A DNA stretch of 64,000 nucleotides from Cyanomargarita calcarea GSE-NOS-MK-12-04C (GTDB lineage Bacteria; Cyanobacteriota; Cyanobacteriia; Cyanobacteriales; Nostocaceae), in NCBI GenBank assembly GCA_019359595.1, contig JAHHGZ010000042.1, positions 1 to 64,000 on the forward strand, written 5' to 3'. Both the position numbers and the translations under genes were made by a program. The notes beneath the pieces are model-generated. The model was not told the origin of the DNA. It searched no databases and was given only the letters and a program-made list of their open reading frames with translations. Positions within the stretch are counted from its first letter, which is position 1. Every line of letters starts with the position of its first letter. This document shows, one piece after another, positions 17,988 through 27,692 of this stretch.

Positions 17988-18311
17988 TTACTGAGAAACT
18001 AAATGAATGTTTTGTAAGTGACATTTAGCTTCGGCGGTTTCTAGGCGATGAATTACTTGTTCTGCGCTCATCAGACGCTTAAGGACTACTTGACCGATGC
18101 TTGCTACTTGTGATGGTTCTGTTGGCTTTACTTCTATCGTTAAAATAGCCTCTTCAACTCGGTAAAGCCACAAAACTTCATTTGCTTCTATCAGAGAAAG
18201 ATTTAATCGCTGGATATCAGGCTGGCGTCGCCATGCAGTTACCTGCCATAATCCTTCAGATGCCCAGACTCTACCAATTGTCCATCCCTCAGATAAAAAG
18301 AAGTATTTCAC
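17988..18311 (-). CDS. Conserved hypothetical protein
   Basis: A 107-residue soluble protein with no signal peptide or membrane span. It has a strand-rich first half (WTIGRVWASEGLWQVTAWRR, EAILTIEVKPTEPSQVAS) and a helical end (VVLKRLMSAEQVIHRLETAE). Composition and codon use look like real coding sequence. I do not recognise the family. It lies upstream of psbB on the same strand, but 349 bases away, so it is not clearly in the same operon. Confidence 0.6.
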   Translation of the reverse strand: MKYFFLSEGWTIGRVWASEGLWQVTAWRRQPDIQRLNLSLIEANEVLWLYRVEEAILTIEVKPTEPSQVASIGQVVLKRLMSAEQVIHRLETAEAKCHLQNIHLVSQ

Positions 18312-18879
18312 GCTTTTAATCTCGCTTGATAATTTAAATTATGTTGCTCAAAATATCCCGATTATTTCAGTGAGTCATGTATAAACATAACTTTTCTCAA
18401 TAAATGCCCCCCTGCCCTCAATTCTCTATGCATTAGTCACATCTTTCTTTACAATCTTACAACCCTTATTTTGTAAGCTTATTGGACACTGAGGTGTCAG
18501 GCATACTTGACAAGTTGGCTTTTAATCTTCTCGCTAAAATTAGGTTTTTATTGAAAATTAACGACGAACGAATAAGGGTTAGAAAAAGCGTGAGTGAATA
18601 GTCAAAGCAAATGTTAAGAAAGATCCGGGTAATGGATAGCCTCAATTCTGGGGAAGAAACAAATTGCCCCCTGCCCCAATTCTGGCGTAGAAGAAAATTC
18701 AAAGGCCCGCAAACTTGGGGAGCCACTGCGTTTCTTGGCTCTGCCGACTTGTAGCATGTGGCGTGGATTTAGGGGGCTTTTTGCGTGACTCCTGTTGTAT
18801 GCTGTGAAAAAATTAACCTGGCGATTTAGGCATACATATAGTAAAATGTCTCACCGCAACAGACAAAAATATCAATGCC
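18312..18879. other. Gene-free stretch before the ABC binding protein gene
   Basis: About 570 bases of AT-rich DNA. A minus-strand frame at 18466-18726 lacks any recognisable pattern and I leave it out. The promoter for the binding-protein gene at 18880 should lie at the right end. Confidence 0.4.
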
Positions 18880-20529
18880 ATGAAGTTGTTTTCCTTTCCA
18901 GTGATAAAAATAAGTAAAATTACTCAATTTATTGTTTTATCTTGTATATGTTTAGTTCTAGTAGTTAGTTGTGGGACACGTCAAACACCACAGGCAAATC
19001 TCTCTCCCGGCACTCCCAATGCAGGTGATGGTAGGATTGCTGTTGGGACGACGGCTAAACCGCGCACTCTCGATCCAGCAGATGCTTATGAATTAGCGTC
19101 CTTGGGTTTGGTATATAACATGAGCGATCGCCTCTACACCTACGAACCAGGAAGCACTGAAATTAAGCCGCAATTAGCGACAGCACTACCGAAAGTCAGT
19201 GCAGATGGTTTAACTTATACTATTCCTTTACGTACAGGAGTTGTATTTCACGACGATACCCCTTTTAATGCGAAAGCGATGGAGTTTAGCATCCAACGCT
19301 TTATTCAAAATGGCGGTAAACCATCTTTCTTACTCAAAGATGTCGTGGATTCAGTGAAAGCGACAAGTGAAAATGAGTTAACTGTCAAGCTAAAAAAACC
19401 CTTTGCAGCATTTCCTTCCTTACTGGCATTTTCTGGGACTTGTCCAGTTTCACCCAAAGCTTATGAAATTGGTTCTGGGAAATTTCAGCCAAATAAATTT
19501 ATCGGAACTGGACCTTATAAATTAGCTAAATTTGGTGCTGATTCGCTGCAACTAGATGTCTTTGATAAATATTGGGGAGAAAAACCAGTAAACAAAGGTG
19601 TTAACGTCCAAATCTTTAGCAGTGCGGCTAACTTGTTTAATACCTTCCGCACGGGGGCTGTAGATGTCGCTTACCAATCACTGGAACCAACTCAAATTAA
19701 AAGCTTAGATGAAAGCGCCAAAAAAGGAGATTGGCAGGCAATTAGTGCTGCTGGTAGTGCAGTGAAATTTGTAGCTTTAAATCGCAATCAAAAACCTTTA
19801 GACAAAGCGGAAGTCAGACAAGCGATCGCCGCAATGATTGACCGTTCCTTGTTCAATACACGAGTCTTATTAGGTCAAGGTGAAGCGCTTTATAGCATGA
19901 TTCCCACTACGTTTAATGTTTATCAGCCATTATTTAAAGATAAATATGGTGATGCTAACGTAGACAAAGCCAAACAATTATTAACTGCTGCTGGTTTCTC
20001 CAAAGCGAATCCGGCAAAAGTTCAAATTTGGCATACTTCGAGTGCCCCTACTAGCTCTTCTGTAGCCCAGACACTGAAAGCTTATGCCGACCAAAAAATG
20101 GAAGGAATGCTGCAATTTGAAATCAGTCCTGTGGAATCTGCGACCTTCTATAAAGAAATTTCCAAAGGTTCATATCCAGCGGCTGTACTTGATTGGTATC
20201 CCGACTTTTTAGACCCAGACAATTACGTCCAGCCATTTTTAGATTGTCCTAAAGGTTCAGATGCTAAAGGATGCGAAGAAGGAGGAAGTCAAACACAAGG
20301 TTCTTTCTACTATAGTGATGCAATGAATAAATTAATTGCTCAACAACGCAAAGAACAAAATCCTGAAGGCCGGAAGAAAATCTTTGCCGAAATTCAAGAG
20401 AAGGCAGCAACTGATGTACCTTACATCCCTTTATGGCAAAACAAAGACTATGTATTTGCCCAAAAAGGTGTGAATGGCGTACAACTTGACCCAACTCAGA
20501 ATTTGATTTACAAATCAATTAAAAAATGA
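18880..20529 (+). CDS. ABC transporter peptide-type substrate-binding lipoprotein
   Basis: A 549-residue SBP_bac_5 family protein, which binds oligopeptides, nickel or similar ligands outside the cytoplasmic membrane. The signal peptide ends in a lipobox (LVLVVSCGTR, lipid-anchored Cys31). Family marks are RTLDPADAYE near the mature N-terminus, VFHDDTPFNAKAMEFSIQRF, and the C-terminal YIPLWQNKDYVFAQKGVNG. A permease of the matching DppB class follows 529 bases downstream. The second permease and ATPases of such a transporter are not in the window. The real ligand cannot be told from sequence. Confidence 0.92.
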   Translation: MKLFSFPVIKISKITQFIVLSCICLVLVVSCGTRQTPQANLSPGTPNAGDGRIAVGTTAKPRTLDPADAYELASLGLVYNMSDRLYTYEPGSTEIKPQLATALPKVSADGLTYTIPLRTGVVFHDDTPFNAKAMEFSIQRFIQNGGKPSFLLKDVVDSVKATSENELTVKLKKPFAAFPSLLAFSGTCPVSPKAYEIGSGKFQPNKFIGTGPYKLAKFGADSLQLDVFDKYWGEKPVNKGVNVQIFSSAANLFNTFRTGAVDVAYQSLEPTQIKSLDESAKKGDWQAISAAGSAVKFVALNRNQKPLDKAEVRQAIAAMIDRSLFNTRVLLGQGEALYSMIPTTFNVYQPLFKDKYGDANVDKAKQLLTAAGFSKANPAKVQIWHTSSAPTSSSVAQTLKAYADQKMEGMLQFEISPVESATFYKEISKGSYPAAVLDWYPDFLDPDNYVQPFLDCPKGSDAKGCEEGGSQTQGSFYYSDAMNKLIAQQRKEQNPEGRKKIFAEIQEKAATDVPYIPLWQNKDYVFAQKGVNGVQLDPTQNLIYKSIKK

Positions 20530-20608
20530 AACGAGTTAGTGGTTAGTTGTTAGTTGTTAGTGGTTGGAAGTTGGGAGTTGGGAGTTAGGAGTTAGGAATG
20601 ATACCAAT

Positions 20609-20856
20609 TCTGTATGAGGTTGCGCTTTATTTCTCCACACCCTAGAAGGGTCTTGCTCTACGTTGCTTGCTTCCCCGGAGGGGTACAGAGCTACACCTGC
20701 GTGGACTATTAAACCTGGTCCATTTTGAAACCTGGAGTAGTGCAGGCTGAAAAGCCCGCTACTACCATTCGGGAGCAAGATGCTCCCACTACTTTTAAAA
20801 ACTATGTTTCTTAAAATAGATGTGGTTTAATTGCATCTTCATACAGAAATGTTATA
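20609..20856. mobile_element. MITE-like element A
   Basis: Starts with ATACCAATTCTGTATGAGG and ends with the related complement GCATCTTCATACAGAAATG. No gene lies inside. It is one of three related elements around the permease gene. Heptameric TTAGTGGTTAGT-type repeats lie on both sides. Confidence 0.55.
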
Positions 20857-20912
20857 ACTCCTAACTCCTAACTCCCAACCACTAACCACTAACCACTAAC
20901 AACTAACCACTA

Positions 20913-21021
20913 ATACCAATTCTGTATGAAGATGCACATAATCAAGACCCCCCTGTAGTCCCCCCTTGCCAAGGGGGGACTACAGGGGGGTAATATATGC
21001 AGCTTCACAAAGAAACGGTAT
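20913..21021. mobile_element. MITE-like element B with strong central hairpin
   Basis: Terminal sequences TAATACCAATTCTGTATGA and GAAACGGTATAAC are imperfect inverted repeats of the same family as element A. The centre is a 20-bp stem (CCCCCCTGTAGTCCCCCCTT and its complement) with a loop of three bases or so. No coding capacity. Confidence 0.65.
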
Positions 21022-21058
21022 AACAACTAACAACTAACAACTAACCACTAACCAAACT

Positions 21059-22081
21059 ATGTCCTCTCGCTCAAAAGCCTTACAGTATTACATTGCCACC
21101 CGGTTGCTCCTAGCACCCATGATGTTGTGGACTATCACGACCGTGGTATTTCTTTTATTAAGAGCAACACCAGGAGATCCAGCAGATGCAATTCTTGGTG
21201 GACGGGCCCCAGAAAGCGCTAAAGCTGCACTGCGGGAACAATTGGGTTTAAATTTGCCCCTTTGGTTGCAGTACATAAATTACATGGGAAACTTGCTGCG
21301 TTTTGATTTGGGAACATCTTTAACGAGTCGGGGACAAGGTGTATGGCAGATTATTGGCGACTATTTCCCGGCTACAGTAGAGCTAGCTGTATGCAGTATG
21401 GCGGTTGCACTAGTAGTTGGGATTACAGTCGGGACTCTTTCTGCTTCCCGTCCTGGAACGATTTTTGATATCGGGGGACGATTATTTGGTATTATTACTT
21501 ACTCCATTCCAATGTTTTGGGCAGGGATGCTGCTGCAATTGGTTTTTGCAGTCCAGTTGGGTTGGTTTCCGGTATCAGGACGCTTCACTACAAGTCCACC
21601 ACAAGCTATTACTGGTTTGTACACTCTTGATAGTTTATTGAGTGGTAATTTAGGTAATTTTTTCACCGCTTTACACCATCTGGCACTTCCTAGCCTCACT
21701 CTAGGGGTGTTGTTAAGTGGGATTTTTGAGCGAATTGTGCGGGTGAATTTGAAGCAAACCCTGCGAGCCGATTATGTAGAAGCAGCGAGAGCAAGAGGTG
21801 TTAAGGAAAGAAATATTTTAGTTTCTCATGCTTTGAAAAATGCCTTAATTCCAGTAATTACTGTATTGGGATTAACTTTTGCTTCGCTGTTGGGTGGAGC
21901 GGTTTTGACTGAGGTCACGTTTTCTTGGCCCGGATTGGCGAATAAGCTGTATGAAGCCATTTCTCTGCGGGATTATCCGACAGTGCAGGGTGTATTAGTC
22001 TTTTTCGGCGCAATTGTCGTGTTTGCGAGTATTTTGATTGATATTTTGAATGCTTATGTAGATCCAAGGATTAGATATTAA
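21059..22081 (+). CDS. ABC transporter permease, DppB class
   Basis: A 340-residue inner-membrane permease of a peptide/nickel-type importer. It has about six membrane spans and the EAA loop signature that contacts the ATPase (EAARARGVKERNILVSHALK, then NALIPVITVLG). The N-terminal signature TTVVFLLLRATPGDPADAIL is typical of DppB/OppB proteins. It is the likely partner of the binding protein at 18880-20529, despite the repeat-filled gap. The DppC-type permease and ATP-binding genes are not adjacent, so the full transporter must be completed from elsewhere, as often happens in cyanobacteria. Confidence 0.92.
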   Translation: MSSRSKALQYYIATRLLLAPMMLWTITTVVFLLLRATPGDPADAILGGRAPESAKAALREQLGLNLPLWLQYINYMGNLLRFDLGTSLTSRGQGVWQIIGDYFPATVELAVCSMAVALVVGITVGTLSASRPGTIFDIGGRLFGIITYSIPMFWAGMLLQLVFAVQLGWFPVSGRFTTSPPQAITGLYTLDSLLSGNLGNFFTALHHLALPSLTLGVLLSGIFERIVRVNLKQTLRADYVEAARARGVKERNILVSHALKNALIPVITVLGLTFASLLGGAVLTEVTFSWPGLANKLYEAISLRDYPTVQGVLVFFGAIVVFASILIDILNAYVDPRIRY

Positions 22082-22087
22082 AAGTAC

Positions 22088-22207
22088 CGTTATACCGTTT
22101 CTTTATAAAGATGCGCCTAATTAGCCCACGCAGGTGGGCTTTGTTTGTATAGCCCCAGGCTTGAGCCTGTGGGTGAATAAAGCGCAACCTCATACAGAAT
22201 TGGTATT
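22088..22207. mobile_element. MITE-like element C
   Basis: GTTATACCGTTTCTTTATAAA at the left is matched by CATACAGAATTGGTATTA at the right, the same family as elements A and B. Inner inverted repeats include AGCCCACGCAGGTGGGCT. It directly follows the permease stop codon. Confidence 0.6.
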
Positions 22208-22257
22208 AGACTCTAAACCATTGAGTGTGAGGTTGCGTCAAGGTCAATTAGCAAAAC

Positions 22258-22473
22258 TTAAAGCCGTTCCTCACTGGCAGGAACGGCTTTTCTCATGGGT
22301 TCTCTAGTAATTTCGGGTAGTTCAAAATCACCGAGATTTGCAAAGCGGTTTTCTATGGCTGCGGCAAGGTTAATTTTGGGTGATAGTTCTGGGGCTAATA
22401 CACTTTGAAGTATGGCTTTGATTTCGGCTTCGATGGTGTGTCCGTGTTGGGCAACGATGACAAAAAAGTTCAT
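22258..22473 (-). pseudogene. FitA-like antitoxin fragment, both ends replaced
   Basis: The 71-codon frame contains VAQHGHTIEAEIKAILQSVL, the second helix region of FitA/VapB-type antitoxins, and then FELPEITREPMR. The usual N-terminal DNA-binding strand (TIRNLDDxLK...) is missing, and a REP-like hairpin lies directly upstream. The last codons coincide with an 11-bp stem. So both ends seem to come from repeat insertions rather than from the family. No PIN toxin gene follows. Probably a relic that keeps an open frame by chance. Confidence 0.5.
22260..22295. terminator. Hairpin with T run
   Basis: AAGCCGTTCC and GGAACGGCTT with TTTT after it on the plus strand. It lies in the last codons of the antitoxin fragment, downstream of the permease. 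Confidence 0.6.
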
Positions 22474-22479
22474 TTTTAG

Positions 22480-22530
22480 TCCATTTAAATGGACTTATGC
22501 TATTAGACAGGGACTTATAGTCCCTGGCGG
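22480..22530. repeat. REP-like double hairpin, uninterrupted copy
   Basis: Two stems in tandem: AGTCCATTTAAATGGACT, and CAGGGACTTATAGTCCCTG, joined by TATGCTATTAGA. Related copies lie at 33538-33595 (reversed) and around 60880-61120, where a MITE splits it. Confidence 0.8.
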
Positions 22531-22752
22531 GTAGGGCCTGAATCGATTTACCTGAGTAATGGCAGTGGTTATTTTAACATTTTATTTTTAAGGTGCAAGA
22601 TATCAGCCTCTGACTAGCGCCGCGCTCCACTAAAATATGAAACTAGCACATTTTTTGTAACCCTTGCTATATATGGATTGTGGAATGTGTTAGTTAGGAG
22701 TATTGTAACTTAAAAAAAAACAACGCCTAAGTGCGATGGTGATAGCCAATCC

Positions 22753-23535
22753 TTATAGGGGTACCGCGTTTATTACCCAAGCCTGCCAAAAAATATACAT
22801 TGATAATATTCCCAAGAAGATGCGGAGGGTAAGTCTTACAGTCTCATCGGGCAATTTTGGCAATGTGCGAGTACTCATTTGAACCCCCAAAATACCACCG
22901 CATCCTAAAATTAAACCGGGGACAAACAAAATATTTCCCCGCAAAGCATGTCCCGTACATGCTGCTAAAGCAGTAATCACAATCACGCCGAGACTTGTTT
23001 GAATCGCTACTTTAATTTCCTCTTTGAGCAGTAACATTTGCATTGGCACCATAACCGTACCGCCGCCTAAGCCAAATAAACCTGCTAAGATACCTGCTGC
23101 ACTGCCCGTACCAATGATAGAAACCACAGGATTAAATGCTGGTTTTTCCGTTTCTGTTTCAACTAAAGCAAGCTGTTTGCGCAGCTCGATTAGATAAATG
23201 TTGGCAAGTAAGATAATGCCAAAGGCGCAAAGGATAATTTGGGGTGGAATTTGATTGGCAAAATATACTCCAACTCCAGTGGTAAAAAAAGCTGGAATTC
23301 CTAAATAGAATACTCTTTTCCAGTCAAAATAACCCATTAACCAATTTTGGATACTTCCAGAAATTGCCGTAATTGTAATAAAAAGACTGCTGGTTGCGAT
23401 CGCTTGAACGGGGGTGTAACCGAGTGCAACCATTAAAGGAATTGTGACAATACCGCCACCAATTCCTAAAAGTCCCGATATCACGCCAGATATTAGCCCT
23501 CCAACTGCCAAAATAGCCCAATTAAAATCAATCAT
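22753..23535 (-). CDS. TauE/SafE-family sulfite or anion exporter
   Basis: A 260-residue integral membrane protein with seven or eight spans. The duplicated Gly-rich motif of the family is visible twice: ISGLLGIGGGIVTIPLMVAL near the N-terminus and LAGLFGLGGGTVMVPMQMLL in the second half. The start at 23535 (MIDFNWAIL) is favoured by an AAGG upstream and by the family's usual length; the longer frame to 23610 adds a poorly conserved segment. It lies downstream of the sulfite-oxidase-like gene on the same strand, which supports a role in moving sulfite or a related anion. Confidence 0.88.
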   Translation of the reverse strand: MIDFNWAILAVGGLISGVISGLLGIGGGIVTIPLMVALGYTPVQAIATSSLFITITAISGSIQNWLMGYFDWKRVFYLGIPAFFTTGVGVYFANQIPPQIILCAFGIILLANIYLIELRKQLALVETETEKPAFNPVVSIIGTGSAAGILAGLFGLGGGTVMVPMQMLLLKEEIKVAIQTSLGVIVITALAACTGHALRGNILFVPGLILGCGGILGVQMSTRTLPKLPDETVRLTLRIFLGILSMYIFWQAWVINAVPL

Positions 23536-23680
23536 AAATAAGCCTTTTTTAATACAAGTAAGTCGGCACAATAAAACCAAATTATGTGAAGAAAAGTAAA
23601 CAAGGCTCAAACCCTTTTTCCCCCTGCTCCCCCCCTGCCTTATCCCAACGATAATTATTTACATTCATACCTACTTACTT

Positions 23681-24964
23681 TTATCCTTCCCCTTGTACTC
23701 GTACTGGATGACTAACAACGCCTCCATAAAGTAACCCCATATTATTCCACGGCACGGAGTCCGGTTGGGTATTACCTAAATTGTCTGTAGCACGAGCTTG
23801 CAGTAAATATTCTCCGGGCATTGCATCCCAATCAACATCCCACCTTGTCCATGCAAATGGAAGATTTGGTTCTCTCAGTCGCGCCAGTTGCCAAGTTCTA
23901 CCGCCATCTAAACTGACTTCGACACGGGCAATTTTTCCTTTTCCCGACCACGATCGTCCGCGTAAAAGGTAGGCTCCTGTCCTAAGTACAGCGGGCCACT
24001 CTAGTTCAAAAGCACTTTTAACATTTTGGTATGTAATTAATTTACCTTCTAAAGAAGGCTCGGACGGGTAATTGGAGCCAATCAAAACTGCCTGCTTTTT
24101 TATCCATTCGGTATATATAGGCATAGTAGAAACCTCAATCCGCTCAACCCATTTAACATTGGCGTTTCCAGCCCAACCAGGAAATATAACGCGGCACGGG
24201 CTACCATGATCTAACGGTAAGGCCTCGCCGTTCATGGCATAGACGAGAATTGAATTATCTAAGAGCGCTTTGGCAATCGGCACTACATAGCTGTACTTAA
24301 ATTGTTTTGCATCGAGTGAATCTAAATCTGCCCCTTCGATTAATACATCTCGCGCAGTGGATTTTAGCCCCGCACGTTCTAGCAACAAACTTATTGGTAC
24401 ACCAGTCCATTCAGCTACACCAATTGCACCCAGTCTCCACCGGGCTCCCGAAAATGGTTTATTGTAAGCCTCTTCAAAAAATATTCGACCATTAGCTGCA
24501 CATTCAATCGCGCTTGTCACCGAGACTGACGGCATCCCAATGATTTCATCGTAGGTAAACTGTTTTGGTTGCGAAACACCATTTCCTTCGATTTGTAACC
24601 GCCAAGCGGATGGGTCAAACGTGGGAGGCTTACTGCGGTTATGTACGTAGAACCAGTCATTTGGGACTAAATAGCCTTTCTTGTACATTGCCGACCAGTT
24701 CATCTCTAACGTACCTTGACTGTGGGAGATATAACCCGGTGGTACTGGCTTAATTATTTTGGTGGGCTTGATTTTGATAGTATCCGCTTTGACTTCACCT
24801 CGAACAGGAGCTAAACTACCTAAAGCTGTTCCCCCAAAGACAGTCGCGAGTATCTGTAAAAAACGCTTGCGCGATAACCCAGAATCTGTGCTTTTGTCCC
24901 AGATATATTCCTGTAGGCGCGATCGCAAATAATCGTCTTGGTCAAACAAATTTTTATCGCTCAA
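23681..24964 (-). CDS. Sulfite-oxidase-like molybdopterin enzyme
   Basis: A 427-residue member of the sulfite oxidase/SoxC family. The molybdenum-ligating Cys is in SVTSAIECAANGR, followed by GARWRLGAIGVAEWTGVPI and the substrate-pocket stretch PLDHGSPCRVIFPGWAGNAN. The C-terminal part is the Ig-like dimerisation domain (VEVSLDGGRTWQLA). The N-terminus SRKRFLQILATVFGG resembles a Tat signal with RKR in place of RR, so export to the periplasm is plausible. No haem domain is present. It probably oxidises sulfite or an organosulfur compound, in keeping with the TauE-like gene downstream. Confidence 0.9.
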   Translation of the reverse strand: MSDKNLFDQDDYLRSRLQEYIWDKSTDSGLSRKRFLQILATVFGGTALGSLAPVRGEVKADTIKIKPTKIIKPVPPGYISHSQGTLEMNWSAMYKKGYLVPNDWFYVHNRSKPPTFDPSAWRLQIEGNGVSQPKQFTYDEIIGMPSVSVTSAIECAANGRIFFEEAYNKPFSGARWRLGAIGVAEWTGVPISLLLERAGLKSTARDVLIEGADLDSLDAKQFKYSYVVPIAKALLDNSILVYAMNGEALPLDHGSPCRVIFPGWAGNANVKWVERIEVSTMPIYTEWIKKQAVLIGSNYPSEPSLEGKLITYQNVKSAFELEWPAVLRTGAYLLRGRSWSGKGKIARVEVSLDGGRTWQLARLREPNLPFAWTRWDVDWDAMPGEYLLQARATDNLGNTQPDSVPWNNMGLLYGGVVSHPVRVQGEG

Positions 24965-25123
24965 GCTATTACGTTCTTGTTTTTGAGTTAATTAACCGCA
25001 GGGTACACAGATGGACGCGGATAATTTCATGATTTTTTGTGACACCTGCGTAAGTCCTATTAATATTTAAATGCAGCAGTTGAGTTTAAACTATACTGCT
25101 GCACTTAGTGGACAGGAGTAAAG

Positions 25124-26572
25124 CTAATTAATTACTGTCCAAACACCAGTCATCTCATCTTGTTTGTAGTGAGGACGATAATGCTCTACCCCCTGACGTG
25201 ATATCTGTGATATGGCATCAAGGAAGCGATCGCAATCTTCGAGAGTATTGTACACAGCAAAGCTCGCCCGAATGATCGTGGGAATATTGCGTGTAATTCC
25301 CCGATCGACTTCAGCCGCAATTTCTTCGTCTGCGAGATCGGAAATATTTTTTAGCTTGCGAATATACTCGTAGGTGCAAAAAGCCCCAGCCCTTACACCA
25401 ATTCCGTATTCCTGCGCCAAGATTTCTGCTACCAAGCGTCCATCAAATCCATCAATATCAAAGGGAATCACATGTGCTATGTAGTCCCCGCTAATATGGA
25501 CTCTGACATTCGGAATGCGCCCAAGCCTTGTAAATGTATATTCAACCAAATCGTGTTCGTACTTGGCAATTCGTTCGCGTCCAAGCGCTTCGATAATCTC
25601 AATCGCTTTACTAATGGCGATCGCACCCATTGCATTCGGCGTTCCAGGGTCGTGTGCCCGTTCGGTATAAAACCGTTTGATTTCCAAATTTCTCGTAATG
25701 TAAGGTAAATTACCACCGCCAATTTGATAAGGGTAACTACCATCAAAGAATTCCTTCGGACCGACCATAACCCCCGTTCCATAGGGAGCATACATTTTAT
25801 GCCCAGAAAACGCCACAAAATCTAAATGGGTTGGGTCATCATCCGGACGCATATCAACTTTTTCATGCTGAATCAACTGACATACATCAGCAAACATTTT
25901 GGCATTGTACCGATGCGCTAAAGCTGCAATGTCGTAAATAGGAGGTCTGTATCCAGTAATTGTCGAAGCACCAGTAATAGTTACAAGCTTAATCTGCTCA
26001 GTTTCTGGCAAGTTTCGGTGTGAAGATAAGATATTCTCGATTTCCACCAAATCAACGCTGCCGTTGGCTTTCGTTCGGTATTGAATAACTTGGTCTTGAG
26101 TTACCCAAGGCAGGAGGTTAGAAGAATGTTCAATATCAGAAACTAAAATTTTACCTGGTCGTTTTGCCCAAAGCGTGGCGGCTCCGTTAATTGCCTCTGT
26201 CGTATTCTTTGAAAAAATGACATAGTTATTTGCAGATGACCCGACAAAATCTCGGATGATGTCTCGACTAGAGTCGTATTCTTGCGTCGTAATAATTGAC
26301 TTTTGCCCCGAACCTCGATGCACACTACCGTAGGTATCAAGCATGGAGTCTACATACCCCTTGACAGGTGCAAAAGGAGTAGTCGTAGCCCCATTGTCTA
26401 AATTAACGTACTTGATATATTTTCCATATCGAGTTTTGACTTTGAAAAATAGAGACTCACCTGTAAATAGGGGCCTGATTTCTTGCTCCCAAAAGTTGTC
26501 ACAATTTTCTACAAGCAATCGGAAATGCGCGGTTTCTTGTTGCTTCACACTCAAAGCAAGAACATCTGTCAT
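25124..26572 (-). CDS. Class V aminotransferase (cysteine desulfurase-like)
   Basis: A 482-residue PLP enzyme of the SufS/CsdA-like group. The PLP Lys is in FVAFSGHKMYAPYGTG (about residue 257), with the upstream cofactor marks LVSDIEHSSNLLPW and MFADVCQLIQHEKVDM. The first 50 residues are an extension before the usual start of the fold at VNLDNGATTTPF. A Cys in the C-terminal third (GAFCTYEYI) could be a persulfide carrier, but the local pattern differs from SufS. Whether it acts on cysteine or another amino acid is unclear. It lies 159 bases upstream of the sulfite-oxidase-like gene on the same strand. Confidence 0.82.
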   Translation of the reverse strand: MTDVLALSVKQQETAHFRLLVENCDNFWEQEIRPLFTGESLFFKVKTRYGKYIKYVNLDNGATTTPFAPVKGYVDSMLDTYGSVHRGSGQKSIITTQEYDSSRDIIRDFVGSSANNYVIFSKNTTEAINGAATLWAKRPGKILVSDIEHSSNLLPWVTQDQVIQYRTKANGSVDLVEIENILSSHRNLPETEQIKLVTITGASTITGYRPPIYDIAALAHRYNAKMFADVCQLIQHEKVDMRPDDDPTHLDFVAFSGHKMYAPYGTGVMVGPKEFFDGSYPYQIGGGNLPYITRNLEIKRFYTERAHDPGTPNAMGAIAISKAIEIIEALGRERIAKYEHDLVEYTFTRLGRIPNVRVHISGDYIAHVIPFDIDGFDGRLVAEILAQEYGIGVRAGAFCTYEYIRKLKNISDLADEEIAAEVDRGITRNIPTIIRASFAVYNTLEDCDRFLDAISQISRQGVEHYRPHYKQDEMTGVWTVIN

Positions 26573-27692
26573 TTTTATTGCCCCAATTTTAATGATTTAA
26601 CTTTTTAGACAAGCTTAAGCGTCACCATAATTTCCGAGACTGCACTTTTCCATACTGCTGTCGAAGGTTTATGGTGTTTAACAGTACTTTCTTACTACCG
26701 GAAAACTCTTATGTCAATTGATTTTTGAATAAATAATAAAAAATTACAATCCGCATTTATATTGAAATACAAGCCAAAATCATATTATTTTATACTGTGT
26801 AATAAATAATGAAAATCATAATCTAATCATTCATAAAAATTAGATAAAGAAAGGCAAACTAAAAGGCAAGTAAAAATAAACTTATTTCGCCGATTAAGCC
26901 TGAAATAAACTTATTTTTGCTATTTTACCTTGATTAATAAAAAATGTTTATGTCGAATTTTGATAAAGTTTCGAGAAATTATTATCTAAAATTAAAAACA
27001 TATCAATCAAGTATTATTACTTAATTGTCAGAATTTCATGACTTTGAAGCCACACTCTTCTTATCCCCGTTGCTTGCTAACAGGGTGTGGTGAATGTCGC
27101 GGACATCTTAATTTATCTACAAAATAGCAGATGCAGATATACATATCAGTAGAAAGTAATAAATAATTCAACGCATAGTATCATTTGAAATATACATTTA
27201 AAATCTGACGTAGGCAGGATGCGCTTATGTCTGTAACTATGCATTCTATGCAGTGAGGAATAGCACTACATTCTTTAGTTTAATCTACAGTAAATCGATA
27301 AAGATATAGCTTTTTCTTAAAAACTAAAATATAGTCACGAACTTTTAGGGTGGAAAGTCCTCAACAGCAACTTACGATGAAAAAATTCACCGCAGAACAA
27401 CCAGTTGCTTTATATTTATATTGTAGAAACGGGGGCAACGCCTCTGAATCGCACGTAGAATTCTGCGAAGCGATGATGGTTAGGATTTGGTCGAAACAGC
27501 TATAACAAAAGGCTCTCAACTATGGTCTTTTGGCAAAGGTATTGGTAATTTTAGATAAAATACCAAAGTAGCCAGGATAATTAGTTAAAAGTCGGGCAAT
27601 TAATGGCAAAATGACAAGCGTCACAAATACAGCAAAAATAAGCGATCAACCAAACCGCTTATCTAGACCAAGCCCTGGAGAACGAACAAGCA
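26573..27692. other. 1.1-kb AT-rich stretch without a recognisable gene
   Basis: Very AT-rich from 26700 to 27350, with no frame that I can recognise. It separates the sulfur-related genes from the GC-rich GST gene. The last 350 bases return towards normal composition and could be old coding sequence, but I cannot identify it. Confidence 0.4.

Noticed and set aside
18466-18726. 86-codon minus-strand frame
   Set aside because: No recognisable pattern, no ribosome site, and unusual residue use; probably chance.
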